DNA of 15,797 bases from Nanobdellati archaeon (GCA_026997215.1 JALWJP010000088.1:1-15797), one strand, 5' to 3'. Positions 6,822-13,969 are shown, counted from the stretch's first letter. Made by a program: numbers and translations. Notes: generated from the letters alone by a model not told the origin.

Positions 6822-7570
6822 AAACCTTACTCATAAATGGATTTGAGATCTCTTCTTTGGGAAGCGTTTATTTCGAGGACGATGACAAAAAATACGTGGT
6901 TATAGGGGATTTACACATAGGTCTGGAAAAGTACATGAGAGATCAAGGAGTATTTATGTCTAAAAAACAATTACCAGAGATTAAAAAAGGATTAAAAGAA
7001 TTGGTGAAGAGGTATGGTAGCGATACCATCCTTATCATAAATGGGGATTTGAAGCATGACTTTAAGAAACAAGGATACGAGGATGCCAAAGAAATAAAAG
7101 AATTTATTAGATTTGCAGCAGAAAGATTTCGTGATATTATGTTAATTCGAGGAAATCATGACAATTATTTAATAAATATAGCTGATTATCTTGGTAAAGA
7201 TTTGGTGGATTTTGTTCAAACCTCTAGATTTTTTATAACTCATGGGCATAAATCCATGATCCTTCCTATTAACAAGCATATTATCTTACATCACGAGCAT
7301 CCCTCTATAACCTTAAGAGATGATGTTAATGCCAAAATTAAGATAAGGGCTTACTTAATAGGTAGAATAAGAAAAAATAAGGATTATTATGTAATTGTTG
7401 TTCCTGCATTTAGCTATTACTCACCAGGTATTGACGTACTTTCAGCATATTATGAAAGGGATTCTTTAATATCTCAATTTGATGTTGAAGATTTTGAAGT
7501 ATATGGCATATATGAGGATGAAATATATAAGTTTGATAAACTTAGGAAATTGAGAGAAGCTTTCTATTAA
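6818..7570 (+). CDS. COG1407-type calcineurin-like metallophosphoesterase
   Basis: 250-aa cytoplasmic phosphoesterase of the archaeal COG1407 (ICC-like) group; substrates are not established. All five metal-binding blocks are visible: GDLHIG (30-35), NGDLKHD (75-81), RGNHDN (111-116), THGH (141-144) and HHEHPSITLRD (158-168), the last being distinctive for this group. The enzyme is therefore expected to be active with two metal ions. In many archaea this group lies next to Lhr-type helicases and has been suggested to act on nucleic acids; here it is instead coupled by an ATGA overlap to a membrane protein with a cytoplasmic domain. Its stop is 12 bases from the 3' end of the convergent tRNA-Pro. 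Confidence 0.9.
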   Translation: MKTLLINGFEISSLGSVYFEDDDKKYVVIGDLHIGLEKYMRDQGVFMSKKQLPEIKKGLKELVKRYGSDTILIINGDLKHDFKKQGYEDAKEIKEFIRFAAERFRDIMLIRGNHDNYLINIADYLGKDLVDFVQTSRFFITHGHKSMILPINKHIILHHEHPSITLRDDVNAKIKIRAYLIGRIRKNKDYYVIVVPAFSYYSPGIDVLSAYYERDSLISQFDVEDFEVYGIYEDEIYKFDKLRKLREAFY

Positions 7571-7582
7571 GGAAGTGGCGAA

Positions 7583-7657
7583 TGGGACCGCCGCGATTTG
7601 AACGCGGGTCGCCACCACCCCAAGGTGGAAGGCTAGTCCAAGCTACACCACGGTCCC
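7583..7657 (-). tRNA. tRNA-Pro (anticodon GGG)
   Basis: 75-base cloverleaf. Acceptor GGGACCG pairs with CGGTCCC; anticodon stem CCACC/GGTGG encloses the loop TTGGGGT, giving anticodon GGG and G37. The T arm is CCGCG-TTCAAAT-CGCGG and the discriminator is A. CCA is not encoded. No intron was seen. The D stem is weak: GTGT against GCCT includes two G-T pairs and one T-C mismatch (T11-C24). The 5' end lies 31 bases after the Trm5 stop on the same strand, with TATTTAATT-like sequence (7687-7697) that could be a box A, so it may have its own promoter or be processed from the operon transcript. Confidence 0.95.
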
Positions 7658-7688
7658 TTTAATTAATATAAAAGTTAGGAAAAGAAAA

Positions 7689-8549
7689 TTAAATAATTTT
7701 TTTCATATCTACTACATATCTGAAGGTGTTTGTTCCTACACTGCCTGCTACTCTTTCATACAACACTTTAACTCCATACTTCTCTTCTATTTCTTCTCGA
7801 ATGTTAGGTATATCTTCCTTTTTAACAAAAAAATAATAATGTATGATTGCGTTATTACTCGCTTTATTAAGCACTTCTTCTAAATAAGTTGGAGCATCTT
7901 TTGGAGCGGGCATGATTATTCGAGAATATTTTTCAATGCTATTATTTTTTATCCATTTTCCTACATCTTCGTGATGTATTGCTATTTTGCCTTTTAATTT
8001 GTTAAGTTGAACATTTTTATAAAAATATTCTACAGCTTTTTCATTGATTTCAACAGCATCAATTTCTACGGGTTTATGCTTAGCTATTACTATAGCAAAT
8101 GGTCCCACACCAGCAAAAAGCACAGCTATATTCTCTCCTTCCTTGACTTGTTCAGCTATACGCTTCCTTTCAAAACCTAATTTTGAAGAGAAATATACTT
8201 CATTAATGTTAAGCATGAATCTACATCCATGTTCATAATGCACAGTTTCATAAGATGAGAGGTTACGCATGTTTTTAGGTAATTTATTGAGGAATTCTGT
8301 TCTATCGTATGTTGCAATAATCTCATGTTTAGCTGTTCTATATATTCCCTGAACATCTTCTATCTTTCTTGCTATCACGCCTATAGAAGGATGAAGTTTT
8401 TTAATGAGGTTTGCAATTTTATTGAGATCTTCCTCACTCATCTTTGCTTCTATAATGGCTATATCACCGATTATTTCAAAGCCCATTCCTTCTATAGATT
8501 CTTTTTTTTCCGAACCCAATAATTTTAAAGCTTCTTCCTTTAATCTCAT
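7689..8549 (-). CDS. trm5: tRNA (guanine37-N1)-methyltransferase Trm5, short form
   Basis: 286-aa class I SAM methyltransferase of the Trm5 group, which makes m1G37 next to the anticodon and prevents frameshifting. The D2 domain begins at GFEIIGDIAII (23-33) and runs through HYEHGCRF (104-111) and VYFSSKLGFERKRIA (118-132). The SAM site is LFAGVGPFAI (144-153), with AVEIN (165-169) as the acidic ribose-binding loop. RIIMPAPKDA (210-219) occupies the catalytic NPP/NLP-like position. GVGPF and VYFS argue for Trm5 over the related Taw2. Only about 20 residues precede D2, so the N-terminal D1 domain that contacts the tRNA elbow seems absent. It overlaps DUF424 by ATGA and lies just before tRNA-Pro. 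Confidence 0.88.
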   Translation of the reverse strand: MRLKEEALKLLGSEKKESIEGMGFEIIGDIAIIEAKMSEEDLNKIANLIKKLHPSIGVIARKIEDVQGIYRTAKHEIIATYDRTEFLNKLPKNMRNLSSYETVHYEHGCRFMLNINEVYFSSKLGFERKRIAEQVKEGENIAVLFAGVGPFAIVIAKHKPVEIDAVEINEKAVEYFYKNVQLNKLKGKIAIHHEDVGKWIKNNSIEKYSRIIMPAPKDAPTYLEEVLNKASNNAIIHYYFFVKKEDIPNIREEIEEKYGVKVLYERVAGSVGTNTFRYVVDMKKII

Positions 8550-8848
8550 TCTTTCACGTTGTAAATGTGAGCATACTTTATGGAAGCAATGACTTTAAAA
8601 TTTTTAATTATTTTTCTGCTTAGAAGTTCCTCTATTACTTTATTGCCTACTATGTTTACAGAACTAAAATCTTTGTTTTGAATTAGATTTATTACCTCCT
8701 TTATCTCTTTTAATTCTCCTTTGTAAAATTCTTTCGCTACATTTAATATTTTTATGTCTTCTTCATAAATATTACCTAAAATATTTTCATCGCATATAGC
8801 AATGACATTTACTTGTTCATGAAGATGTATCTTCACCCATACTTTCAT
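8546..8848 (-). CDS. DUF424 family protein
   Basis: 100-aa archaeal protein of the DUF424 family; molecular function is not established. The opening MKVWVKIHLHEQVNVIAICDE followed by LGNIYEED, EFYKGEL and a helix ending in VNIVGNKVIEELLSRKII matches the usual order in the family, and the C-terminal strand ends in YAHIYNV. It is fused by overlap on both sides: its ATG shares one base with the pyruvate kinase stop (TAATG) and its stop shares ATGA with Trm5. Sitting directly before a tRNA methyltransferase would suit a translation-linked role, but that is inference from position only. Confidence 0.85.
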   Translation of the reverse strand: MKVWVKIHLHEQVNVIAICDENILGNIYEEDIKILNVAKEFYKGELKEIKEVINLIQNKDFSSVNIVGNKVIEELLSRKIIKNFKVIASIKYAHIYNVKE

Positions 8849-9948
8849 TAAATTACACCTCTAAGGAGTTTTCCTAACCTTCTTTTATCCGGATCTCTTA
8901 TGTTCCATTTAATAAGGCGAGGTATTTCCATACTACTTACAATTTTAATAAGTTCTTCGAATTCTATATCTTTTATTTTTACAATACCTTTATCTTTACC
9001 AAAATAGTATCCTTCTGCAACCTCAATTATGTGTTTCATATATTTTACAGCTTCAACTGGATATTTTCCTATGGCTGTTTCCTCAGAAAGCATTAAGGCA
9101 TCGGGCTTAGCCGAAACAGCAAAATATATGTCGCTTATTTCTGCACGTGAAGGCATGGGATCTTCTACCATGGATTTTAAAAGGTGAGTTGCAACTATGA
9201 CTGCTTTTCCATATTGTCTTGCTTTATTTATTATTTCTCGTTGAATTATGGGTAGGTAGGCTATATCTGTTTCTACTCCTAAATCACCTCTTGCTACCAT
9301 TACTCCTATGCTTTCTTTGAGAATACCTTTTAGATTTTTAATCGCTTTCTGATGTTCTATCTTTGCAATTATTGCTTTCTCTTCTCCTACTGCTTCTTTA
9401 AGCATAATTATATCTTCTCGTCTTTTAACAAAAGATTGAGCAATAAACTCAAAATCATGCTTTTGGATAAATTTTAGATCTTCGTAATCTTTGTTAGTTA
9501 ATGCAGGCATTTCGATGTCTTTTCCAGGAACATTAACCGCTTTTTTTTCTTGGAGTTGTCCTTCTGTGAGAGCTTCCGCTATTATTTTTTCCTCTTCAAC
9601 TTTTTTTACTTTTAGTTCCACCCTACCATCATCTATTTTAATAATATCTCCTTTATCTACGTAATAAGCAAGATGTTTATAAGTCAGTATTATGTCTTTT
9701 CCTATGATTATTTCTTCTCCTTTTTTAACTTCTTTTTTTCTTATTTTTTCAATTCTGATCTCAGGTCCTTTTAAATCAGCAAGTAACGCAATATTAGGAT
9801 TTATTTTTCTTAATTTATTTATTGCCTTTTCGAAAAATACATAATCAGCATGCGAAAAATTAAACCTTGCCACTTTTACAATAGAGAATATTTCGTTAAG
9901 ATGTTTCATGGCACTAGGCCCTATAGTTGCAATGATTTTTGTTTTCAT
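8848..9948 (-). CDS. pyk: pyruvate kinase, C-domain truncated
   Basis: 366-aa enzyme converting phosphoenolpyruvate and ADP to pyruvate and ATP. Catalytic residues are present: R28-N30-S32 (RFNFSHA), D58 in ADLKGPEIR, K196 and E198 (AKIEH, where most enzymes have KIEN), D222 in ARGDLG and T254 in VATHLL; SRAEISD and LMLSEETAIGKYP also match. The A and B domains are therefore complete. Normal pyruvate kinases have about 470 residues; here the sequence leaves homology near 315 and only about 50 residues follow, so the C domain that carries regulatory sites is largely missing. The N-terminus is also short. The neighbouring frame is closed immediately (TAATG), and no leftover C domain lies downstream, so this is a short protein and not a frameshift. 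ATGA overlap with the agmatinase gene. Confidence 0.93.
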   Translation of the reverse strand: MKTKIIATIGPSAMKHLNEIFSIVKVARFNFSHADYVFFEKAINKLRKINPNIALLADLKGPEIRIEKIRKKEVKKGEEIIIGKDIILTYKHLAYYVDKGDIIKIDDGRVELKVKKVEEEKIIAEALTEGQLQEKKAVNVPGKDIEMPALTNKDYEDLKFIQKHDFEFIAQSFVKRREDIIMLKEAVGEEKAIIAKIEHQKAIKNLKGILKESIGVMVARGDLGVETDIAYLPIIQREIINKARQYGKAVIVATHLLKSMVEDPMPSRAEISDIYFAVSAKPDALMLSEETAIGKYPVEAVKYMKHIIEVAEGYYFGKDKGIVKIKDIEFEELIKIVSSMEIPRLIKWNIRDPDKRRLGKLLRGVI

Positions 9949-10715
9949 TTTTCTACCACCTTAAGTATTATATCTGATGCTAAGGATGCTGTAACTTTAT
10001 TAGTATCTAAGCAAGGGTTTAATTCTACAACATCTACTCCAACCAGATTTTTGATATTCTTTAGAATTCTTAAAAAATCTTTAAAGTAATAACCGTTGCT
10101 TTCTTTATCGCTGACACCTGGTGCTATGGATGGATCAAAAAAATCTAAATCTACGGATAGGTAAGTTGGTAATGTGCTATCTATGTCTTTTTTGAAATGA
10201 TGGCTTGCAAATTCTTCCTCTTCATTCGAAAATCTTCTTGCTCCTTTTACTACTACTCTCAAACCTTCTTCTTTTATTCTTCTTAATACTGTGGCGTGGT
10301 TTAAACTTAATGTGTCGTAACGATCATAAGCATCATAATGCGCATCTAATACCACCACTTGTAATTTTTTGTATGTATTCATTAAAGCTTTTACAGATCC
10401 GTAAGTAATAGAGTGTTCCCCACCTATTAACAAAGGTTTGTAACCTTTATTTATTATTCTATTAACTACATCTTCAACCCTTTTAAGTGTTTCATTTAAA
10501 TCTCCGTGCACTACTATTACATCTCCTACATCATTAAATAATCTTTTGCTTTCTTTATGTCGTAAAACCTCCCTTATAGATGCAGGAGCTAATCGTTGCC
10601 CTGGTAAGTATGTTTCAGTGCTATCGAATCCTACTCCTAATAAAACCCATTTTACTTTTTCATTCCAATCTTCATAGATACTTTTACTTTTATCTAAATA
10701 ATGAGAATCTATCAT
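9945..10715 (-). CDS. speB: agmatinase-family ureohydrolase
   Basis: 256-aa member of the arginase/agmatinase family. Agmatinase splits agmatine into putrescine and urea, using two Mn ions. All ligand motifs are seen: GGEHS (98-102, H101), DAHYD (124-128) and SVDLDFFDP (187-195, D189 and D191), with E231 in ELNP. The early block GQRLAPASIR (39-48) also fits. Subfamily substrate cannot be fixed from motifs alone, so agmatinase is the most likely but not certain reading. It starts four bases after the DP1 stop and overlaps pyruvate kinase by ATGA. The link with a DNA polymerase subunit looks like operon packing rather than pathway. Confidence 0.9.
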   Translation of the reverse strand: MIDSHYLDKSKSIYEDWNEKVKWVLLGVGFDSTETYLPGQRLAPASIREVLRHKESKRLFNDVGDVIVVHGDLNETLKRVEDVVNRIINKGYKPLLIGGEHSITYGSVKALMNTYKKLQVVVLDAHYDAYDRYDTLSLNHATVLRRIKEEGLRVVVKGARRFSNEEEEFASHHFKKDIDSTLPTYLSVDLDFFDPSIAPGVSDKESNGYYFKDFLRILKNIKNLVGVDVVELNPCLDTNKVTASLASDIILKVVEK

Positions 10716-10719
10716 ATTC

Positions 10720-12213
10720 TCAACCCAATAAATCTATTACTTTGGTTTTTCTCATTTGTAAATCTACGAGGGTTAGCTTACCAGGGTTAGCAACATGACC
10801 TACTCTATCTTGGAAAGAAGTTTGGGCTTGCCATGTACTGGCTGATATGAGCGTTACTCCTTTGTAATTGGAAACATCATGACTATGCAAGTCTCCGGAA
10901 GCGAAGATGTCAGGGATTATATCTATTACATGATTGTCTATTTCTTTAGGTGCCAATAGCGTTGATCCATAAATGGGTGCTAAATGCCTTCTTTTTAATA
11001 TCTCTTTCATTACAATGGTTGGTTTGTCTCTTGCCACTTTTCTTATGTCTGTTAATGTATCTATTAAAGCATTAAAACTATAACCGTGATAGAGAAGAAC
11101 ATTTATGCCTTTTTCACCATCAAACCCATGTATGTTTACCATAGCAGGATTTGTTTCAAAGTGTAAATTTTTTAGATTATGTGCCTCTTCTAAATACTTT
11201 TTAGGTAATATTGGTTGTGGTTCGGCTAATCTTACTGCATCGTGATTCCCTGGAATAATTATTACTTCTATATGCTCTGGTATTTTTAATAAGAATTCTT
11301 CAAACGCTTTATATTGATCATAGATATTATGCATAAGCAACTCTTTTTCTTGATCAGGATAAATACCTACACCATCTACATTATCTCCTAATATAAAAAG
11401 ATACTTCAATCTTTTAGCATAATCATCCCCGCTGTATAGCCATTTAAAGAACCGTTGCATGGCTTTTTCTATGAATTGGGCACTTCCAAAATGTAAATCA
11501 GAAAGAAAAGCAGCGGTTAATGGTTCTTTAGTGTGGGCTATGCTTTCATTGGTAGGAATAGGTATGTCGGGGTAAAATACTTCTTTAATAATGAAATATT
11601 TTTTTGATCCGTTAAGTTTGCCTTTGAATGCTACTACATCATCTTCAACTATGTTTTTAGCCACATCATATATGTTTTCGTCTACAAACGCTAAAATCTC
11701 TCCTGTATCATCTTCTATTAAAAACTTTAAATCTCCTTTTCCTCTGTCGTGTTTTTCACGTATGCTTACTATTAAAGAAACTTCTTCATTTATTTTGTAT
11801 GATGTTAGTTTTTCAATACTCACAACATTCCTAATTCCTTGCCGTTGAAGCAATAGAGATCTTATTTTGTTATATCTATCACGAAAATAATTTAGGAAGT
11901 TCTCTACTGAGGTTTTAGATTCAAAATCTGTATTAAATTCCCATACTCTTTTAACTTTTCCTTCATAATTTTTAGCTAAAAAAGAAGAAGTGGCAGGTAA
12001 TATTTCTACTTCTTTTTTTTCCGGATTTTCTAATTCTTCTAGTTCTTTGACTTCTAAGAATCCGGGTTCTTTTTTAGTTAGGATGTTTTTAACTTTATTC
12101 AAATCTATGCCTTTATAAAGGATATATTCTATAGCATCTTTAGTTATAAGAATGTTATGTTTTAAAGCCCACAAATATAACTCATTTATTTTTTCATCTT
12201 TAGTCTCTAACAT
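10720..12213 (-). CDS. polB: DNA polymerase D small subunit DP1 (3'-5' exonuclease)
   Basis: 497-aa proofreading subunit of archaeal PolD, partner of the large subunit DP2, which is not in the window. The N-terminal ~130 residues are helical and Lys/Glu-rich; an OB fold follows (about 130-215), then an Mre11-like phosphoesterase domain with FLSDLHFGS (236-244), LGDNVDGVGIYP (275-286), PGNHDAVR (321-328), LLYHGYS (373-379) and SGDLHSH (439-445). All metal-binding histidines and aspartates appear kept, so the exonuclease should be active. It heads a five-protein minus-strand operon. TTTAATATT about 26 bases before the ATG and no ribosome-binding core suggest a leaderless start. It diverges from the S16 protease across only 37 bases. 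Confidence 0.95.
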   Translation of the reverse strand: MLETKDEKINELYLWALKHNILITKDAIEYILYKGIDLNKVKNILTKKEPGFLEVKELEELENPEKKEVEILPATSSFLAKNYEGKVKRVWEFNTDFESKTSVENFLNYFRDRYNKIRSLLLQRQGIRNVVSIEKLTSYKINEEVSLIVSIREKHDRGKGDLKFLIEDDTGEILAFVDENIYDVAKNIVEDDVVAFKGKLNGSKKYFIIKEVFYPDIPIPTNESIAHTKEPLTAAFLSDLHFGSAQFIEKAMQRFFKWLYSGDDYAKRLKYLFILGDNVDGVGIYPDQEKELLMHNIYDQYKAFEEFLLKIPEHIEVIIIPGNHDAVRLAEPQPILPKKYLEEAHNLKNLHFETNPAMVNIHGFDGEKGINVLLYHGYSFNALIDTLTDIRKVARDKPTIVMKEILKRRHLAPIYGSTLLAPKEIDNHVIDIIPDIFASGDLHSHDVSNYKGVTLISASTWQAQTSFQDRVGHVANPGKLTLVDLQMRKTKVIDLLG

Positions 12214-12250
12214 AAGATTATTAAAGATTCTTCAATATTAAAAAATTTCT
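12214..12250. promoter_or_regulatory. 37-base divergent promoter region of polB (DP1) and the S16 protease gene
   Basis: Both genes must be driven from this AT-rich gap. TATTAAAG (12218-12225) is centred about 29 bases before the plus-strand ATG at 12251. On the minus strand, TTTTTTAATATT (rc of 12233-12244) is centred about 26 bases before the ATG at 12213. Neither ATG has a GGTG core. Both transcripts would be leaderless and the two pre-initiation complexes could hardly bind at once. Confidence 0.45.
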
Positions 12251-13009
12251 ATGGAAAGGAAAAATATTGGAATTTTAATATTGTTAGGGGTTGTTGTAGT
12301 AATTGTTATGATTAATACCCTTCAGAATCAAAAGAGCATTTCTCCTGAAAATATGATTTATACTTACGAAACTTCAACTTTTATTTTAAATAAGAAAGAT
12401 GCAAGATATGTGGAGATGAGACTTCCTGCTGTTTACGAGGCGAATAGCACAGGAGTATATGCTTTAGCAAAGATGTATGTTGCTCCTGGTTACGGCAATA
12501 TATTTATTCATATTAATAATGTATTGTATGGAGAATCTACTGAACATAGTATAAGAAAAGCTATAAAATATGCATTAAAACACGAGAATATAAGTGAAGA
12601 TGCTTATGACTTTTATATAAGCATAGATTCTCAAGCAAATATGCTTACAGGACCTAGTGCTGGAGCAGCATTTGCTATTATGGCTTTGGCTTTACTTCAA
12701 AATAAAAGTATTAACGAGAGCGTGATGATTACAGGAACTTTACTACACGATGGAAGAATAGGTGCTAGCGGTAAAATAAAAGAAAAAGCTTTGGCTGCGA
12801 AAGAATCGGGCGCTACTTTATTTTTAGTTCCTCCTGGTTTAAGCAAGCAATATGATTTAGAGCAGAGAGAATATTGCGATAACTGGGGTGGAAAAGAGTA
12901 TTGCGAGATAGAGGAATATGCTAATATTACAGATCTGCAAGAATTAACGCATATTAAAATTGTTGAGGTTACTACTATTGACGAAGCTATTAAATACATG
13001 TTATTTTGA
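12251..13009 (+). CDS. membrane-anchored Lon-type (S16) serine protease domain, no AAA+ module
   Basis: 252-aa protein. One hydrophobic segment at about 6-23 follows a short MERKN, so the rest is predicted outside the cytoplasm. The protease core shows GPSAGAAFA (134-142) with nucleophile S136 and GKIKEKALAAKESGA (174-188) with K177 at the catalytic lysine position of the Ser-Lys dyad. MITGTLLHDGRIG (159-171) is the matching central strand-turn. Unlike LonB, there is no ATPase domain, so it cannot unfold substrates itself. Stand-alone archaeal S16 proteases of this kind are known but poorly characterised. C209 and C218 flank a small insertion (NWGGKEY) and could form a disulfide. Its last nine bases overlap the convergent 55-aa gene. 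Confidence 0.85.
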   Translation: MERKNIGILILLGVVVVIVMINTLQNQKSISPENMIYTYETSTFILNKKDARYVEMRLPAVYEANSTGVYALAKMYVAPGYGNIFIHINNVLYGESTEHSIRKAIKYALKHENISEDAYDFYISIDSQANMLTGPSAGAAFAIMALALLQNKSINESVMITGTLLHDGRIGASGKIKEKALAAKESGATLFLVPPGLSKQYDLEQREYCDNWGGKEYCEIEEYANITDLQELTHIKIVEVTTIDEAIKYMLF

Positions 13010-13168
13010 TAATTTGAAGGGTTTTCTTCCTTTATTTACTTTTCTTTGATTTGGCATTCTGAATTTTATCATTTTGTTTATTCTTTCAACTTCTTTCCAA
13101 TTATTGCGTTCTGCTGCAAGTCTTTTCATATGAAGTAACTGTTCTAATGTTATTTCTTCTTTACTCAT
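13001..13168 (-). CDS. 55-aa basic protein, unknown
   Basis: Small open frame from ATG (13166-13168) to TAA (13001-13003). The predicted peptide starts MSKEEITLEQLLHMKRLAAE, forms one probable helix to about residue 33, then a Lys/Arg-rich tail (NQRKVNKGRKPFKLSK). It overlaps the end of the preceding 222-aa gene by eight bases, the same overlap length seen between the PAN-operon genes, which suggests translational coupling. At the 3' end it overlaps the S16 protease gene by nine bases. The basic composition would suit a nucleic-acid or ribosome contact, but there is no recognised family. Leaving it out would make a 151-base gap, the largest between genes of the minus strand here. Confidence 0.6.
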   Translation of the reverse strand: MSKEEITLEQLLHMKRLAAERNNWKEVERINKMIKFRMPNQRKVNKGRKPFKLSK

Positions 13169-13829
13169 TGCTATTACCCTTTTTCGTTTTTATTTCTACT
13201 ATTTCCTTTAAAACGCGTGTTTTAAGATTTAACTTCAATTCTTTTATTTCTTCTTTATTAGGAGAAGCATGGTGTTCTAATAGCCTATATAAGAAGTAAG
13301 CATCCATATATTTTTCTTTTTCTAAAAGATCGAGAATTATTTTTTCCGCATTACCGAGATGTGGCAATTTCTTTAAAATTATTGCGGGTTGTATGTTGTA
13401 AATGCGCGTGACCAATTCAAACACATTCCAGTGATTTTTTTCTGCTGTATAATGCAATACTTCTTCTACTCTTTTTTGTTCTATTTTGTTTACATCCTCT
13501 ATATCAGTAATAGGATAATGATTAATTGCTAATCTAAGATATTTGTCTAGTTGATCTTTTTCATGACGGGGATTAAGCTCGTTTAGCCTATATGCTTTGC
13601 TTATTTCTTCTAAATAGCCAATAATACCTTCTTCGTTTAAATATTCTTGCCCTTTCCATGAAGGAATGTCGTTTCCTATGTGATTTCTATCTTTTGGAGG
13701 ATTTATGAATTCTAATTGCACTAAAACATAAAGTAACTCTTCATTTGAAGGATAAGGTAATTGAGATATAAGCCTGTATGCAACTTCCTTATTTTCTGTG
13801 GTAGGTTTTATTGTTATTTTATCACTCAT
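13161..13829 (-). CDS. unknown 222-aa predominantly helical protein
   Basis: I do not recognise this protein. It has no signal peptide, membrane segment or cysteine. Residues 100-200 are mostly amphipathic helices (KVEEVLHYTAEKNHWNVF-like, then EKIILDLLEKEKYMDAYFLY) that resemble a helical hairpin repeat, and the stretch from 55 to 75 (IGNDIPSWKGQEYLNEEG) is more polar and loop-like. Start chosen at 13829 because GGTG lies five bases upstream, with a TATATATA box about 65 bases upstream. The 55-aa gene follows with an eight-base overlap. A perfect inverted repeat lies where its transcription start is expected, so expression may be regulated. Confidence 0.75.
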   Translation of the reverse strand: MSDKITIKPTTENKEVAYRLISQLPYPSNEELLYVLVQLEFINPPKDRNHIGNDIPSWKGQEYLNEEGIIGYLEEISKAYRLNELNPRHEKDQLDKYLRLAINHYPITDIEDVNKIEQKRVEEVLHYTAEKNHWNVFELVTRIYNIQPAIILKKLPHLGNAEKIILDLLEKEKYMDAYFLYRLLEHHASPNKEEIKELKLNLKTRVLKEIVEIKTKKGNSNE

Positions 13830-13863
13830 GTTTTCACCTTTTTAATATGAATTTACCTTTATT

Positions 13864-13881
13864 AAGTAATAAAGATTACTT
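13864..13881. promoter_or_regulatory. inverted repeat, operator candidate
   Basis: AAGTAAT-AAAG-ATTACTT has two perfect seven-base arms and a four-base spacer. A further half site AGTAAT follows at 13885-13890, three bases after the repeat. It lies 10 bases from the TATATATA box and overlaps the predicted transcription start of the minus-strand 222-aa gene (about 13866), a usual place for a repressor site in archaea. As RNA it would form only a weak AU hairpin. Confidence 0.5.
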
Positions 13882-13890
13882 CTGAGTAAT

Positions 13891-13898
13891 TATATATA
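13891..13898. promoter_or_regulatory. symmetric TATA box between the 222-aa gene and uS2
   Basis: TATATATA is self-complementary. On the minus strand it suits the 222-aa gene, with a leader of about 35 bases carrying a GGTG core. On the plus strand it could give a long (~150 base) uS2 transcript leader, but a closer box at 13970-13980 suits uS2 better. Confidence 0.45.
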
Positions 13899-13969
13899 GG
13901 TATGCAACATTTAAAAAATTTTTCTTTACTAAATGATGATTAAAAACCCTTTGATTATTAGATATTAAA

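Noticed and set aside
7689..8549. Taw2 (wybutosine pathway transferase) instead of Trm5
   Set aside because: Taw2 is also short, but the GVGPF SAM motif, the VYFSSKLGFER segment and the MPxPKDA loop fit Trm5 better.
8848..9948. Pyruvate kinase as a frameshifted pseudogene
   Set aside because: The active-site motifs are complete, the next gene starts at the stop codon, and no C-domain-like sequence was found in other frames downstream.
12697..12999. 100-codon open frame on the minus strand
   Set aside because: It lies opposite the catalytic core of the S16 protease gene, which has clear Ser and Lys motifs; there is no independent support.
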